From Secundilactobacillus yichangensis (GTDB lineage Bacteria; Bacillota; Bacilli; Lactobacillales; Lactobacillaceae): 64,000 nt of DNA. Below are positions 34,101-42,658 of the stretch, piece after piece; positions within the stretch are counted from its first letter, which is position 1, and every line of letters begins with the position of its first letter. The DNA lies in NCBI RefSeq assembly GCF_016861565.1, contig NZ_BOLK01000010.1:41332-105331 (forward strand). Direction: 5' to 3'. The translations under genes were made by a program, and so were the position numbers. The notes below the pieces were generated by a model that was not told the origin of the DNA, did no database searches, and was given only the letters and a program-made list of their open reading frames with translations.

Positions 34101-35464
34101 AGGAACGAACCGCAACCAGAGGAACAAGCTTCGTTTAATTTGATTGTGGACAGCGCGTCATTTTTAATGGTCATGGCTTTCATGTCTTGACCACCGATAT
34201 CCAAAATAAAATCAACTTCGGGATCAAAGTAGTGTGCTGCTTTATAGTGGGCAACGGTTTCCACTTCGCCAATATCAACCATCAGCGCGTTTTTGATCAA
34301 ATGTTCACCGTAGCCGGTAACGGCAGCTTTCCCAATGGTGACACCAGCTGGAATCTTACTGTACATATCCCGCAGGATCGTTTTAGTTTTCTCCAGCGGA
34401 TCACCATCATTATTGTCGTAATAAGTGTATAAAATCTTATTGTCATCACTCATTAAAGCGACTTTAGTAGTGGTAGAACCGGCGTCAATACCGAGATAGG
34501 CCACACCTTGATAGCTGGCAAGATCACGGGTTTCAACCTTTGCCATGGCGTGCCGTTTACGAAATTCCTGTAACTCATTGTCGTCTTTGAACAGCGGTTC
34601 CAAGGAATGACTCGGGTGCATCCCAGAATCATCACCGTTAAGCAATTGATTCAACAGCTTATCCAAAGTGGTTGTCGGCTGGTCATAGGCGTACAGTGCG
34701 GCCCCCTTGGCCACGAACAGTTGCGGATCTTCTGGGAAGACGACTTGTTCTGGCGTCAATTTTAACGTTTCAATGAACCGGTAACGTAATTGATCCATGA
34801 AGTATAGCGGACCGCCCAAGAAAGCCACGTTGCCACGAATCTTGTGGCCGGCAGCTAAGCCAGAAATTGTTTGATTGACCACGGCTTGGAAAATGGAAGC
34901 CGCGATATCCGCCTTTTTAGCGCCATCATTGATCAATGGCTGAACGTCGGTCTTAGCGAATACCCCGCAGCGGCTGGCAATGGGATAAATCGTTTCAGCA
35001 TCCTTAGCCATCACGTTTAATCCGTTGGCATCCGTTTTAAGCAGGGTTGCCATTTGGTCGATGAAGGCCCCGGTACCACCGGCACAGCTACCGTTCATCC
35101 GCTGTTCCAGTGAATCACCGAAGAAGGTAATTTTGGCGTCTTCACCGCCCAGTTCAATGGCCACGTCCGTTTGTGGAATCAGTGTTTCAACGGTTTTCGT
35201 GCAAGCAATCACTTCCTGAATAAATTTCAGCTGCAGCAGGTTGGCTAGGCCAATCCCGCCGGAACCTGTAATGGTACAGGCAATTTGAACATCGGCACCA
35301 AGTTCAGTGATTGCTTCTCGCAAAATTTTTTCACTGGCTGCTTTTACATCTGAATAATGGCGTTCATACCGCGCGAAGACGGTTTGGTTGTTTTGATCCA
35401 TGACCACGAGTTTGACCGTTGTTGAGCCAACGTCGATACCGCCAAAATAATTTGTCTTTGTCAT
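31130..35464 (-). CDS. Fused 2-hydroxyacyl-CoA dehydratase activase/dehydratase-like protein
   Basis: This 1,444-residue protein combines two ASKHA ATPase activase domains (GIDVGSTTVKLV near 9, GIDAGSTTTKVAL near 325) with a C-terminal part related to DUF2229 and to the dehydratase D component. Cysteines that could bind [4Fe-4S] are in GSCAGGTG, SRCGVF, SSGCGS, SRCTVF, HCGACENNC, GGGCRATN and PFGCLPN. Relatives couple ATP hydrolysis to low-potential electron transfer (HgdC type). The same fusion occurs widely in Firmicutes but its substrate is unknown. ATG 35464 follows GAGGTGAG. No acyl-CoA genes are adjacent. Confidence 0.85.
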   Translation of the reverse strand: MTKTNYFGGIDVGSTTVKLVVMDQNNQTVFARYERHYSDVKAASEKILREAITELGADVQIACTITGSGGIGLANLLQLKFIQEVIACTKTVETLIPQTDVAIELGGEDAKITFFGDSLEQRMNGSCAGGTGAFIDQMATLLKTDANGLNVMAKDAETIYPIASRCGVFAKTDVQPLINDGAKKADIAASIFQAVVNQTISGLAAGHKIRGNVAFLGGPLYFMDQLRYRFIETLKLTPEQVVFPEDPQLFVAKGAALYAYDQPTTTLDKLLNQLLNGDDSGMHPSHSLEPLFKDDNELQEFRKRHAMAKVETRDLASYQGVAYLGIDAGSTTTKVALMSDDNKILYTYYDNNDGDPLEKTKTILRDMYSKIPAGVTIGKAAVTGYGEHLIKNALMVDIGEVETVAHYKAAHYFDPEVDFILDIGGQDMKAMTIKNDALSTIKLNEACSSGCGSFLETFATSLNYKIEDFAQAALLAKHPSDLGSRCTVFMNSKVKQVQKEGATIGDIAAGLSVSIIKNALFKVIKMRQVEDMGHHIVCQGGTFYNEAVLRAFEKIAGTQVVRPNIAGLMGAYGAALIAKEGYQAGDETTLLSLDQMDNLSFNKEYMHCGACENNCALTITVFNDGRRFVTGNRCERGEARGMKQRVPKDNGKINLVAEKYKLLFSYRPLRKKLAYRGTIGIPRVLNMYENYPLWQTFFRHLGIRAQLSPKGNAQQYEKGMETIPSDTVCYPAKQVHGHIQALIDRGYKTVFYPAVVYEVAENKNADNHFNCPIVQSYPNVIRNNVDEITSGKVDLISPYLNLADKKGTANNLYDALSEFDISRSEIKTALEAGYKALEDFKQQIRNRGEDTMRMLMTTGEHGIVLAGRPYHLDPQVNHGISQIMTAEGFHVLTEDSIAHLGDVKGLRVVNQWVYHSRLYAAARVAAKTPQLEFVQLNSFGCGIDAIDTDQVEEIMSQYNRLYTSLKIDEGTNMGAVRIRLRSLKAAVKERQNRKIMPMKLHDDPTPVDFTPDMHKKGYTLLLPMMSPIHQHGLVDVALRASGYNVVNLPMNDRKSVDVGQKFVNNDACYPAIISIGQMVEAFQSGKYDVDHTAVMMTQTGGGCRATNYIPLIRKALKDAGFGQVPVVSLSLGNQGVEETPGFKMSLPLLRRVAIAFLYGDLFETVVYRTRPYETQPGQIDKMHEDWLKLVRPSIEKGSFKEFKRNVNEIVQDFDTVKLNEVRKPKVGLVGEILVKYSPIANNDIVHLLEKEGAEAVVPDIVGFMNYSLYNQIYKYQHLGASAKAKWFAEFAMQVIKWCEQPMQKALSASNRFEPSEAIKEVADDASKILSLGNQTGEGWFLTGEMIELLKSGVPNIICMQPFGCLPNHIVGKGMIKELRRQFKCANIAPIDYDPGTSVVNQLNRIRLMLATANKNLAAEKPQVTSEQPAVQPQSAKLSSPVSGR

Positions 35465-35667
35465 TTCTCTCACCTCTGCTTATCTGATAAACGAATGCGA
35501 CGACTGCAGCCCATTCGCTTGATTATCTACCGATTGACACGCCTTACCTAAAAAAAGTAAAGTGACTACTCACTTAGAGTAACCGATAAATGGTACCGGT
35601 TTCAATAGCATATGGAATTATTAACTTTATAGGTAAATCCGTCGGAATTTTTACGCAGAATATTATC

Positions 35668-35680
35668 GGAATATTATTCC
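35668..35680. promoter_or_regulatory. Palindrome upstream of the activase gene
   Basis: GGAATATTATTCC is a perfect 13-base palindrome about 200 bases before the activase start. GAATATTAT is repeated just beside it at 35658-35666. It could be an operator, but the region is AT-rich. Confidence 0.35.
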
Positions 35681-35685
35681 TACAC

Positions 35686-35732
35686 AAAAATGGCTCAAAA
35701 GCCTCTTACTCAGAGTCTTTCAAGCCATTTTT
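35686..35732 (-). terminator. Terminator after the HAD phosphatase gene
   Basis: AAAAATGGCT (35686-35695) pairs with AGCCATTTTT (35723-35732); on the minus strand it ends in TTTTT. The loop is long but contains inner pairing. Confidence 0.75.
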
Positions 35733-35748
35733 GGATTACCGCATTACT

Positions 35749-36519
35749 TCACTTAATTAAATCATAATGTCTCAAACCGTTCACGATACCATCATCCATA
35801 TTAGAGGTTGTCACGTAATCCGCTTTCTCCTTAGCCAGCTTGTGACCATTGGCCATGGCAATTGGGGTATCGACCATATCAAACATCTGCAGATCGTTTA
35901 ACTGATCACCGAATGCATACGTGTGAATGTTCTCCAGATGTGCTGCCTCAAGTAAAATCTGGATCCCGGTCTTCTTGGAAACACCAGCTTTCATGGTATC
36001 AAGTGCCCGAGGATTGTTTCGTACTAATGACAGCACACCCTTAAAATGTTCTTGATACTGTTTTTCCTTATCTTCATTAAAGACGTTCATAAAGTTGATG
36101 GTTTCATGATGATAAAAATCAGGATCCACTTTGGCATCCAGCCGCAGCAGCTTAAAGTTTTCCTTGGTGGCGTCATTTTCCTGGTTCAAGCGAAAACCGC
36201 GGTTGTTAAAGTAAGCCACCGGATCGCCCTGCTGCTTGGCATAGTCGGTAAAGTCGTTGATCACATCTTCTGGAATCACTTCTTGGTGGAGTTTCTTGCC
36301 CTGATACTGAACGTAACTGCCGTTAGCACTAACAATAGTGTCTAAGCCGGTTTCATCTAACACGTACTGGACTTCAAAAATGTTACGGCCAGTTGAAATC
36401 ACGGAAAGAATATTATTCTGTGACATCTCTTTAATGGCTTTAATACTGCTTGGCAAAACGTTTTTGTCATCATCAAATAAAGTCCCGTCTAAATCAAAAA
36501 ATACGATTGCATCATACAT
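35749..36519 (-). CDS. HAD-superfamily hydrolase, Cof/YidA-like sugar-phosphate phosphatase
   Basis: This 256-residue HAD type IIB protein has FFDLDGTLFDDD (motif I), SVISTGRN (motif II), a C2 cap, a lysine in MKAGVSKKTG (motif III) and FGDQLNDLQMF (motif IV). Such proteins dephosphorylate sugar phosphates, FMN or pyridoxal phosphate; specificity cannot be told from sequence. ATG 36519 is chosen over a GTG three codons earlier because its spacing from GGAG is workable. Confidence 0.88.
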   Translation of the reverse strand: MYDAIVFFDLDGTLFDDDKNVLPSSIKAIKEMSQNNILSVISTGRNIFEVQYVLDETGLDTIVSANGSYVQYQGKKLHQEVIPEDVINDFTDYAKQQGDPVAYFNNRGFRLNQENDATKENFKLLRLDAKVDPDFYHHETINFMNVFNEDKEKQYQEHFKGVLSLVRNNPRALDTMKAGVSKKTGIQILLEAAHLENIHTYAFGDQLNDLQMFDMVDTPIAMANGHKLAKEKADYVTTSNMDDGIVNGLRHYDLIK

Positions 36520-36731
36520 TTCACACACACGCTCCTTTATCCCTTTAATTCAATTATACTACTAGTTATTTTGACCACGGCCGTTAACGCCTTAGCCACT
36601 ATCAATCTTCAGGAACGCTGATGAATCCGCGAATAAAACGCTTAACATTCAAAAAGTTAAAAAGAAGATGTAGTATCTCTCAAAACTATGGTACACTATA
36701 TCTTGCATATTTTATTAAAAGAGGGGCTATT

Positions 36732-37391
36732 ATGGTGATTATTACAGCCGGAATGATTGGTGTTGGAAAAACAACTTTAACTGGAATGCTTGCGGAACAC
36801 TTAGGAACCAAGGCATTCTTTGAACCAGTGGGCGAGAACCCAGTACTACCTTTATACTACTCAGATCCAAAGCAATACGGGTTCTTATTGCAGATCTACT
36901 TCTTAAATAAACGCTTCTCCATGATCAAACAAGCCCTCGCAGATGATAACAACATCTTGGACCGTTCCATCTACGAAGATGCCCTGTTTACTAAGGAAAA
37001 TAACGCTGAAGGTAACATTAGTGATACCGAACTGTCAGTTTACCTCAAACTGTTGGATAACATGATGAACGAACTGAACACGTTGCCAAAGAAGGCACCA
37101 GATTTGCTAGTATACGCCAGCAGCGATTTCGATACGATCCTCTACCGCATCAAGAAACGCGGCCGTGATTACGAACAAATTGATAGCCACCCCGAATTGG
37201 AATCTTACTACTACAAGATGTGGTCAGCTTACCAAAAATGGTTCGATGACTTTGACGTCAGTCCTAAGATCAAGGTTGATTTACAACACTATAACCTTGA
37301 AGATCCTAAGAACGTGCAAACCGTTCTAGCTCAGGTTGATGACGCATTAAGCAAGATCAGAAACACGGATTCAATTCCAAACGCAATGTAA
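36732..37391 (+). CDS. Deoxynucleoside kinase (dAK/dGK type)
   Basis: This 219-residue kinase has the P-loop GMIGVGKTT at the N-terminus, the DRSIYEDALF catalytic motif (near 78) and the arginine-rich lid KKRGRDYEQ (near 140). Lactobacilli use deoxyadenosine and deoxyguanosine kinases of this family to salvage deoxynucleosides. Which base is used cannot be decided here. GAGGGG precedes ATG 36732, and a TACACT -10-like box lies at 36692; the longer frame lacks a site. Confidence 0.9.
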   Translation: MVIITAGMIGVGKTTLTGMLAEHLGTKAFFEPVGENPVLPLYYSDPKQYGFLLQIYFLNKRFSMIKQALADDNNILDRSIYEDALFTKENNAEGNISDTELSVYLKLLDNMMNELNTLPKKAPDLLVYASSDFDTILYRIKKRGRDYEQIDSHPELESYYYKMWSAYQKWFDDFDVSPKIKVDLQHYNLEDPKNVQTVLAQVDDALSKIRNTDSIPNAM

Positions 37392-37406
37392 AATTAGGAA
37401 CGAGTG

Positions 37407-37618
37407 TGTGACAAAACTCGGTAGATTCCAGAATTTAACGTAAAAAATACCTACTCCGGCGAACTTTGTCGGAATAGGTATTTTTTTGCGTTAAATGCCC
37501 GGAATCTGAGTTTTGACACATGATTAGGCTACATTAAAGTGTTGAACTAAACTACGATCATAACAAAATTTAGCTAATAAGTTGATTGAAATACTTACCA
37601 ACATAAACTTATAGCACA
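37407..37618. repeat. Palindromic element, copy B (212 bp)
   Basis: This copy matches copy A at 20194-20401. The outer helices are base-for-base the same (37412-37419 with 37508-37515, 37424-37429 with 37501-37506, 37433-37440 with 37489-37496). The inner stem differs but stays paired (AATACC with GGTATT here, AATGCC with GGCATT in copy A). The tail ends in the same block around GATTGAAATACTTA and GCACA. It lies between two convergent genes. Confidence 0.9.
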
Positions 37619-37634
37619 ACCCGTTTTCTTATCT

Positions 37635-38135
37635 CTATAAATCCTTAAGCTGTTGATTATCCAGATCAGTTCGTACGATTAACACATCTACTTGGGCATT
37701 GGCCACAACATAAACGGCATTGGAACCCATCATCATCCGTTCAACCACGTTGGCACCAGTGGCACCCATGACGATTAAATCGATAGCCAGTAATTGCGGC
37801 AGATTCTTCGCCAGCTCGATTTTTGAGTTGCCAAAGGTTACGTGAATCTCGACTTGTTGAACACCCGCTTTGATTGCCTGATCACGATAACCAGCAACCA
37901 GCCGGTCCATTTTAGACTTGAACTCATCCAAAACGTCCGGATCAACTGCACCAAAACCAAACTTGGACTTGCCAATATTGGTCAGTGTGCTGACATTCAG
38001 TACGGAAACAATAAAGAGTTTCGAGTGGTTACGCTTAGCAACTGCGATTGCTTTTTGAACCGCCCGCTTAGCTTGCTTGGAACCATCTACACCGACCATT
38101 ACGTTTTGATAATTACTGAGCTGTGCCAATGCCAT
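37635..38135 (-). CDS. Universal stress protein (UspA family)
   Basis: This protein of about 166 residues has the Usp fold signatures VMVGVDGSKQAKRAV at the start and VMGATGANVVERMMMGSNA (ATP-binding G-2x-G-9x-G-type) near residue 130. ATP-binding Usps help survival under stress. It begins just after the pepV stop. The start is unsure: ATG 38135 is very close to the GGGAG site, and a TTG three codons later has ideal spacing. Confidence 0.88.
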   Translation of the reverse strand: MALAQLSNYQNVMVGVDGSKQAKRAVQKAIAVAKRNHSKLFIVSVLNVSTLTNIGKSKFGFGAVDPDVLDEFKSKMDRLVAGYRDQAIKAGVQQVEIHVTFGNSKIELAKNLPQLLAIDLIVMGATGANVVERMMMGSNAVYVVANAQVDVLIVRTDLDNQQLKDL

Positions 38136-38141
38136 CACTCC

Positions 38142-39557
38142 CTATTCTGGTAATTCGTTTGCCAGTGCTTCAATCGAACGGCCGTAAATGGCCATTGCCA
38201 TCATCAAATCAGAAATTGGCTGGAACTCGTCAACTTGGTGCATGGTATCTGGTGTGTGATCCATAAATAACGCACCAAAGGCCACACCCCGCTTCATCAG
38301 CCGGCCATAAGTACCGCCACCGACAACTTCCGGCTTAGCAGTTTCGTTGCCCGTCATTTCACGATAAGCGCCCATTAATGTGGTGACGATTGGGTCCTTA
38401 GGGTCAACGTAGTGCGGTACCATTTCACGGCCCTTGCTTAATTCAAAGTGATTTTGATCGGCCACTTGGGTGAGCTTCGTTTGAATATCCTCGGCTGTCA
38501 TCCCCTTTGGATAACGGAAGTTCAGCACGATCTTGCCAGTTTTACCAGCGGCAAAGTCCATTACACCGATATTCATGGTCAAATCACCCATGATATCGTC
38601 AGTAAAGGCTAAACCAAGCTTGTGAACCCGGGAATCATCGTGGAGATCGCCGCCGACCAGCTCTAGAAATGCTCGCGCATCACCGCCAAAGTCTAAGGCT
38701 TTCAAGAATGAAGCCAGATAAGTACCGGCGTTGATACCGTTTTTAGGCTCCATTCCGTGAGCAGCTTTACCAATCACGTGGAAGTGAACACCATCAGTGT
38801 CAATATGAACGTCACCGGTAACGGGCGCTTCGTCAAGAAATGCAGTGAAGTCACTGACCAGCGTTTCGTTATCGTCAGTTTCAACCACCGCGTGAGCATC
38901 TCGTGGCACCATGTTTTCACGTAAACCAGCGCTGAACTGGTTCAATTTATACTGACCGCCATTTGAACCCTGAGTGGTCAACGTAAACGTAGCGTTCCCT
39001 TTTTCACCGTTGATCAATGGGAATTCTGCGTCGGGTGAAAAGCCCATAGTTGGTTCTGGCTGAGTCTCAAAGTAGTGCTTCATACCCGTCCAGCCGCTTT
39101 CTTCATCGGTGCCCAAGATGAAGCGCACCTTCTTGTTAAGTTTGATACCCTGTTCCTTCAGAATCTTCAAACCGTAGTAGCAAGCCAGTGCCGGTCCCTT
39201 ATCATCAGAGGTACCACGGCCATACAGATTGCCGTCTTTTTCCGTTAAAGTAAATGGCTCAGTTGACCAGCCTTCACCTGCTGGCATAACGTCCACGTGG
39301 GCCAAAATAGCAATGGTTTCATCACCTTCGCCGTATTCCACGTAACCCGCAAGGTTATCCAGGTTAGTCGTCTTGAAGCCGTCTCGCTCAGCCATTTTCA
39401 AAAAGGCTTGCAGGGCTTGTGCGGGGCCAGGTCCCAGTGGCATATCAGCCGTTTTTTTAGAATCGTCACGGACACTTTCGATGGCGATCAGTTTCGTTAA
39501 ATCATCTACATAAGCTGTTTGATGTTTCTGAGCAGCTGCTTTCCAATCAATTGACAT
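38142..39557 (-). CDS. pepV: Dipeptidase PepV
   Basis: This 471-residue M20 carnosinase-type zinc dipeptidase has ILAHVDVMPAGEGW, GRGTSDDKGP and the catalytic GTDEESGWTG, plus a lid domain typical of PepV. It cleaves a broad range of dipeptides including beta-Ala-dipeptides, late in peptide use. GGGAGGA lies 7 bases before the ATG. uspA follows directly and may be on the same transcript. Confidence 0.93.
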   Translation of the reverse strand: MSIDWKAAAQKHQTAYVDDLTKLIAIESVRDDSKKTADMPLGPGPAQALQAFLKMAERDGFKTTNLDNLAGYVEYGEGDETIAILAHVDVMPAGEGWSTEPFTLTEKDGNLYGRGTSDDKGPALACYYGLKILKEQGIKLNKKVRFILGTDEESGWTGMKHYFETQPEPTMGFSPDAEFPLINGEKGNATFTLTTQGSNGGQYKLNQFSAGLRENMVPRDAHAVVETDDNETLVSDFTAFLDEAPVTGDVHIDTDGVHFHVIGKAAHGMEPKNGINAGTYLASFLKALDFGGDARAFLELVGGDLHDDSRVHKLGLAFTDDIMGDLTMNIGVMDFAAGKTGKIVLNFRYPKGMTAEDIQTKLTQVADQNHFELSKGREMVPHYVDPKDPIVTTLMGAYREMTGNETAKPEVVGGGTYGRLMKRGVAFGALFMDHTPDTMHQVDEFQPISDLMMAMAIYGRSIEALANELPE

Positions 39558-39761
39558 TTAAGTTCCTCCCAATAGTGGTTTCTCAAGTACCATTCTAGCA
39601 TACAACTGACTTAGAGGGGAGCAGACTGCTGGGCTTACCGGTAAAATAATTTTGCGGAATTAAGGTTCCTATTAAGCTGAAATGCTGACTAAAATCAGCC
39701 ACAGATTTAAATCATAATGCTATACTCAAGTTAAGGCTTTAATTATAGGAAGGCGATAATT

Positions 39762-40586
39762 GTGGAAAAATTAACTGACAACATCCTGACTAAAACAATT
39801 CGGGTCCGGCCCAAGGAAAGTCATAAGGGAACTTACGGCCGGGTTTGCCTAGTTGGGGGTAATGACCACTTTGGTGGCGCCATCCTTATGGCAACTGAAG
39901 CCAGTGTTTACAGCGGCGCGGGGCTGAATACCACGCTGACGGATCCCAGTAACTTTGTCAGCTTACATTCACGGCTGCCCGAAGCAATGGTCGCTGATTT
40001 TTCCAATCGTGATGAATTAACCGACTTAGTTTCAGCTGCTAATACCGTGGTCGTTGGCCCTGGGCTGGGAACCACAGCGTTGAGTCTGAACGTATTGCGT
40101 TCTGTTTTCGATACGGTGGCTACCAGCCAAACACTGATTATTGACGGCTCAGCAATTACGCTGGTGGCTAAACATCATCTTAAGCTGCCGCAGGCCAAGC
40201 TCGTGTTTACACCACATCAAATGGAATGGCAGCGGTTGTCCGGCATCAAGATTGCCGATCAAACCGACGAAGCCAATGAGGCTGCCCGGCAACAGTTAGG
40301 CGGTATCGTCGTAGTTAAATCACACCAAACTAAAATTTACACCCCAACTGGGAGCTTTTTAAACACCGCTGGTACTCCTGCCCAAGCAACCGGCGGTATG
40401 GGCGACACGCTGGCTGGCATGATTGCCGGCTTTACTGCCCAATTTGCTGATCAGACTAACGCTGTGCTCGCGGCGGTATATGCTCATAGTGCCATTGCAG
40501 ATGAACTCGCACAAAACCAGTACGTGGTTCTGCCAACGCAAATCATTCATGAAATTCCCCGCTACATGCATGAACATCAAAAGTAA
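39762..40586 (+). CDS. nnrD: ADP-dependent NAD(P)H-hydrate dehydratase
   Basis: This 274-residue ribokinase-fold protein matches the C-terminal half of YjeF, with GTYGRVCLVGGND at the N-terminus, VVGPGLGT and the ATP-site GTPAQATGGMGDTLAGMIAG near 205. It repairs damaged NAD(P)H hydrates. The separate epimerase half (nnrE) is not in the window. The start is GTG at 39762, after GGAAGG. Confidence 0.92.
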   Translation: MEKLTDNILTKTIRVRPKESHKGTYGRVCLVGGNDHFGGAILMATEASVYSGAGLNTTLTDPSNFVSLHSRLPEAMVADFSNRDELTDLVSAANTVVVGPGLGTTALSLNVLRSVFDTVATSQTLIIDGSAITLVAKHHLKLPQAKLVFTPHQMEWQRLSGIKIADQTDEANEAARQQLGGIVVVKSHQTKIYTPTGSFLNTAGTPAQATGGMGDTLAGMIAGFTAQFADQTNAVLAAVYAHSAIADELAQNQYVVLPTQIIHEIPRYMHEHQK

Positions 40587-40589
40587 GAC

Positions 40590-40635
40590 AAAAAACTTCG
40601 CTATCTCCCAAACACCGGAAATAGCGAAGTTTTTT
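40590..40635. terminator. Bidirectional terminator between nnrD and flippase gene
   Basis: A 15-bp stem (40590-40604 with 40621-40635) has A and T runs. Confidence 0.88.
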
Positions 40636-40639
40636 ATTT

Positions 40640-42304
40640 TTATTTAATACGCAGCATAGCTCTCAGCCGTCGCATCCGATCACCCAAAACAGTGTCGGCC
40701 AGTCGGGTCCGCAGAACGAGGTAAACGTAAAGATAACCGGCGATCCCCACGGCAACGATTACAACAATCAAACTGCCGATCCGCGAATCAACCACCATAA
40801 AGCTGCCAACAACACGACTAGCACCCCTCACAAGCAAGTACGCAATCCCGCACATTAGAAGCGAAAATGCCAGTACCCCGTTCACCTTCTTGGCAATGCC
40901 CGGAAAATCAACGCCAAAGGCTTGATTCAGCCAGCGGATAATCAACATGTTAGCTACCAAGAAGCCAACGGTAGTCGCCACTAGCGGGCCGAAAACCCCC
41001 ATGTAATGAATGCATGGCCACTGGAGTGCCAGCTTCACAATTGTCCCCACCGCGAAGTAACGAACCGCCCGTTTATTCTGGGAGACCCCTTGCATGATAG
41101 CAGAAGTCACACTGAACAGGCCCAACATGATCGATTCAAACGCAGAAAAGGCTAGTACCGCAGTTGCCAAATCTTTGTGCGACGTACCGTAAAAGATAAT
41201 GTTTAACGGGTGCGCAATGGCTGCCATCCCTAGGGCACTAGGAATCATCACAAAAGCAAATAGTAACATGGCGTTAGTAAGCTGATGACTGATATCTTCG
41301 CGATCATTTCGGGTATAGGCTTCAGACAGCAACGGCACCACCGTAATGGCTAATGCTGAAGACAGCGAAACGATGATCATGATCAACTTGTTGGCGTTAA
41401 CACTGAACATCGCAAATAAATTGTTCAGCATAACCGTTGATGTGATGCCAGTACTTCGCATGAAATTAAAGAAGGTATACTGATCGATCAACTGAAAAAT
41501 GGTAATACCAGCACCCAGCACAATAAATGGCAGGGCTTGCTGCAAAATTTCCTGGTAAAGCTGTTTGGCCGGAACCACAATCTCATTATTGCTATTGAGT
41601 ACAAGCGAATTAAAAGACGAGCGATTTTTTAAATAGTACCAAGCTAACGTCAATGTTCCGGCAACGGCGCCCACGCAAGCGGCAAACGTCGACTGCGAAA
41701 CGGCTGTGATCCAGCTACCATGCAGCACTCGCATAATAACGAATGCCGATCCCAGCATGTAAGCCACCCTAGCAAGCTGCTCCACGAATTGCGAAATAGC
41801 TGAAGGTGCCATTTGCTGATAACCTTGGAAGAAGCCTCGAGAAAGACTCATTACGGGAATGATCAGCACCGCCCACGCTAATGAATGCAAAACGGGAACT
41901 ACTCGCGGATCGCCGCCATCAAATAACGGCGCCCCAAAGAAGAGTAACGCTGCGCAGATCAGTCCGGTTAAAGCGGCCAGAATAAAGCCGTGTTTATAAA
42001 GCCGGAAACCCACGCCATATTCGTTCATGGCGTTATAGTGTGCGACTTGTTTAGCAATTGCTGATGGAATCCCCGCAATGGCCGCAATCAAGAAGAAGCT
42101 GTAGATGTTATAACCCTTTCCGTAAAGGGCATTCCCCTGGAAGAAGTAGCTGCCAAACCAGATACCCCAAGGAATAATGTAGAGGGCACCAAGTATCCGT
42201 GAAAGAATACTGCCCGCTGTCATCCAGGCAGACCCGGTCACCATCTGGTCTTTTGAATCCGGCACCATATTGCCGCCTTCATTGTGATTTGACGTCTCAG
42301 TCAT
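40640..42304 (-). CDS. MATE-like lipid/polysaccharide flippase (YtgP/SpoVB-like)
   Basis: This 554-residue membrane protein has about fourteen helices and begins, after a hydrophilic leader, with VTGSAWMTAGSILSRILGALYIIPW, typical of the MOP superfamily branch that includes SpoVB and the Lipid II flippase MurJ of Bacillus (YtgP). It may flip Lipid II or another undecaprenyl-linked glycan. The start at 42304 has GAAAGCAGG; a Met at residue 13 with GAAGGCGG upstream is an alternative. Confidence 0.82.
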   Translation of the reverse strand: MTETSNHNEGGNMVPDSKDQMVTGSAWMTAGSILSRILGALYIIPWGIWFGSYFFQGNALYGKGYNIYSFFLIAAIAGIPSAIAKQVAHYNAMNEYGVGFRLYKHGFILAALTGLICAALLFFGAPLFDGGDPRVVPVLHSLAWAVLIIPVMSLSRGFFQGYQQMAPSAISQFVEQLARVAYMLGSAFVIMRVLHGSWITAVSQSTFAACVGAVAGTLTLAWYYLKNRSSFNSLVLNSNNEIVVPAKQLYQEILQQALPFIVLGAGITIFQLIDQYTFFNFMRSTGITSTVMLNNLFAMFSVNANKLIMIIVSLSSALAITVVPLLSEAYTRNDREDISHQLTNAMLLFAFVMIPSALGMAAIAHPLNIIFYGTSHKDLATAVLAFSAFESIMLGLFSVTSAIMQGVSQNKRAVRYFAVGTIVKLALQWPCIHYMGVFGPLVATTVGFLVANMLIIRWLNQAFGVDFPGIAKKVNGVLAFSLLMCGIAYLLVRGASRVVGSFMVVDSRIGSLIVVIVAVGIAGYLYVYLVLRTRLADTVLGDRMRRLRAMLRIK

Positions 42305-42480
42305 TTAAAAAAACCTGCTTTCATTCGTCCATTTTTTGCAAATACACATTATTTTAATATTTTTTAGAGCATTGAGCAATGCTTTATGTAGAAGTCTTTT
42401 AACTACTTTACCATAAGCTTTAATAATAACAGTTTTATGCGCCATTACGTATATTTTTAAACATCTTTAATAATTTAAAC

Positions 42481-42529
42481 AAAAACACTATGATTTTCGG
42501 CCAATACTGACGAAAATCATAGTGTTTTT
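42481..42529 (-). terminator. Terminator of the purine operon
   Basis: A 19-bp perfect stem (42481-42499 with 42511-42529) is followed on the minus strand by TGTTTTTG. It lies about 40 bases past the second stop of purD. Confidence 0.85.
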
Positions 42530-42568
42530 CTTCTTCATACTCTCAAATTAACCGCCGCATTAAGCCAC

Positions 42569-42658
42569 TCACTTGCCAATTGCATGAAAACCGATGTCAT
42601 GTCTGAACGTATAGGCGCTTTGATCCACTGCCGCGTCCAAAACAGCATTCACCTTAGT
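42569..42658 (-). other. purD: PurD C-terminus beyond an in-frame UGA
   Basis: Continuing the purD frame past its TGA (42659-42661) gives 29 more residues, with RHDIGFHAIGK at their end, and then a second TGA at 42569-42571. RHDIG close to the C-terminus is conserved in PurD, so this stretch is old coding sequence of the same gene. See the purD entry. Confidence 0.8.

Noticed and set aside
37407..37618. Lacto-usp type RNA motif next to uspA
   Set aside because: The element is downstream, not upstream, of the usp gene, and the same element occurs at 20194 with no usp gene near.
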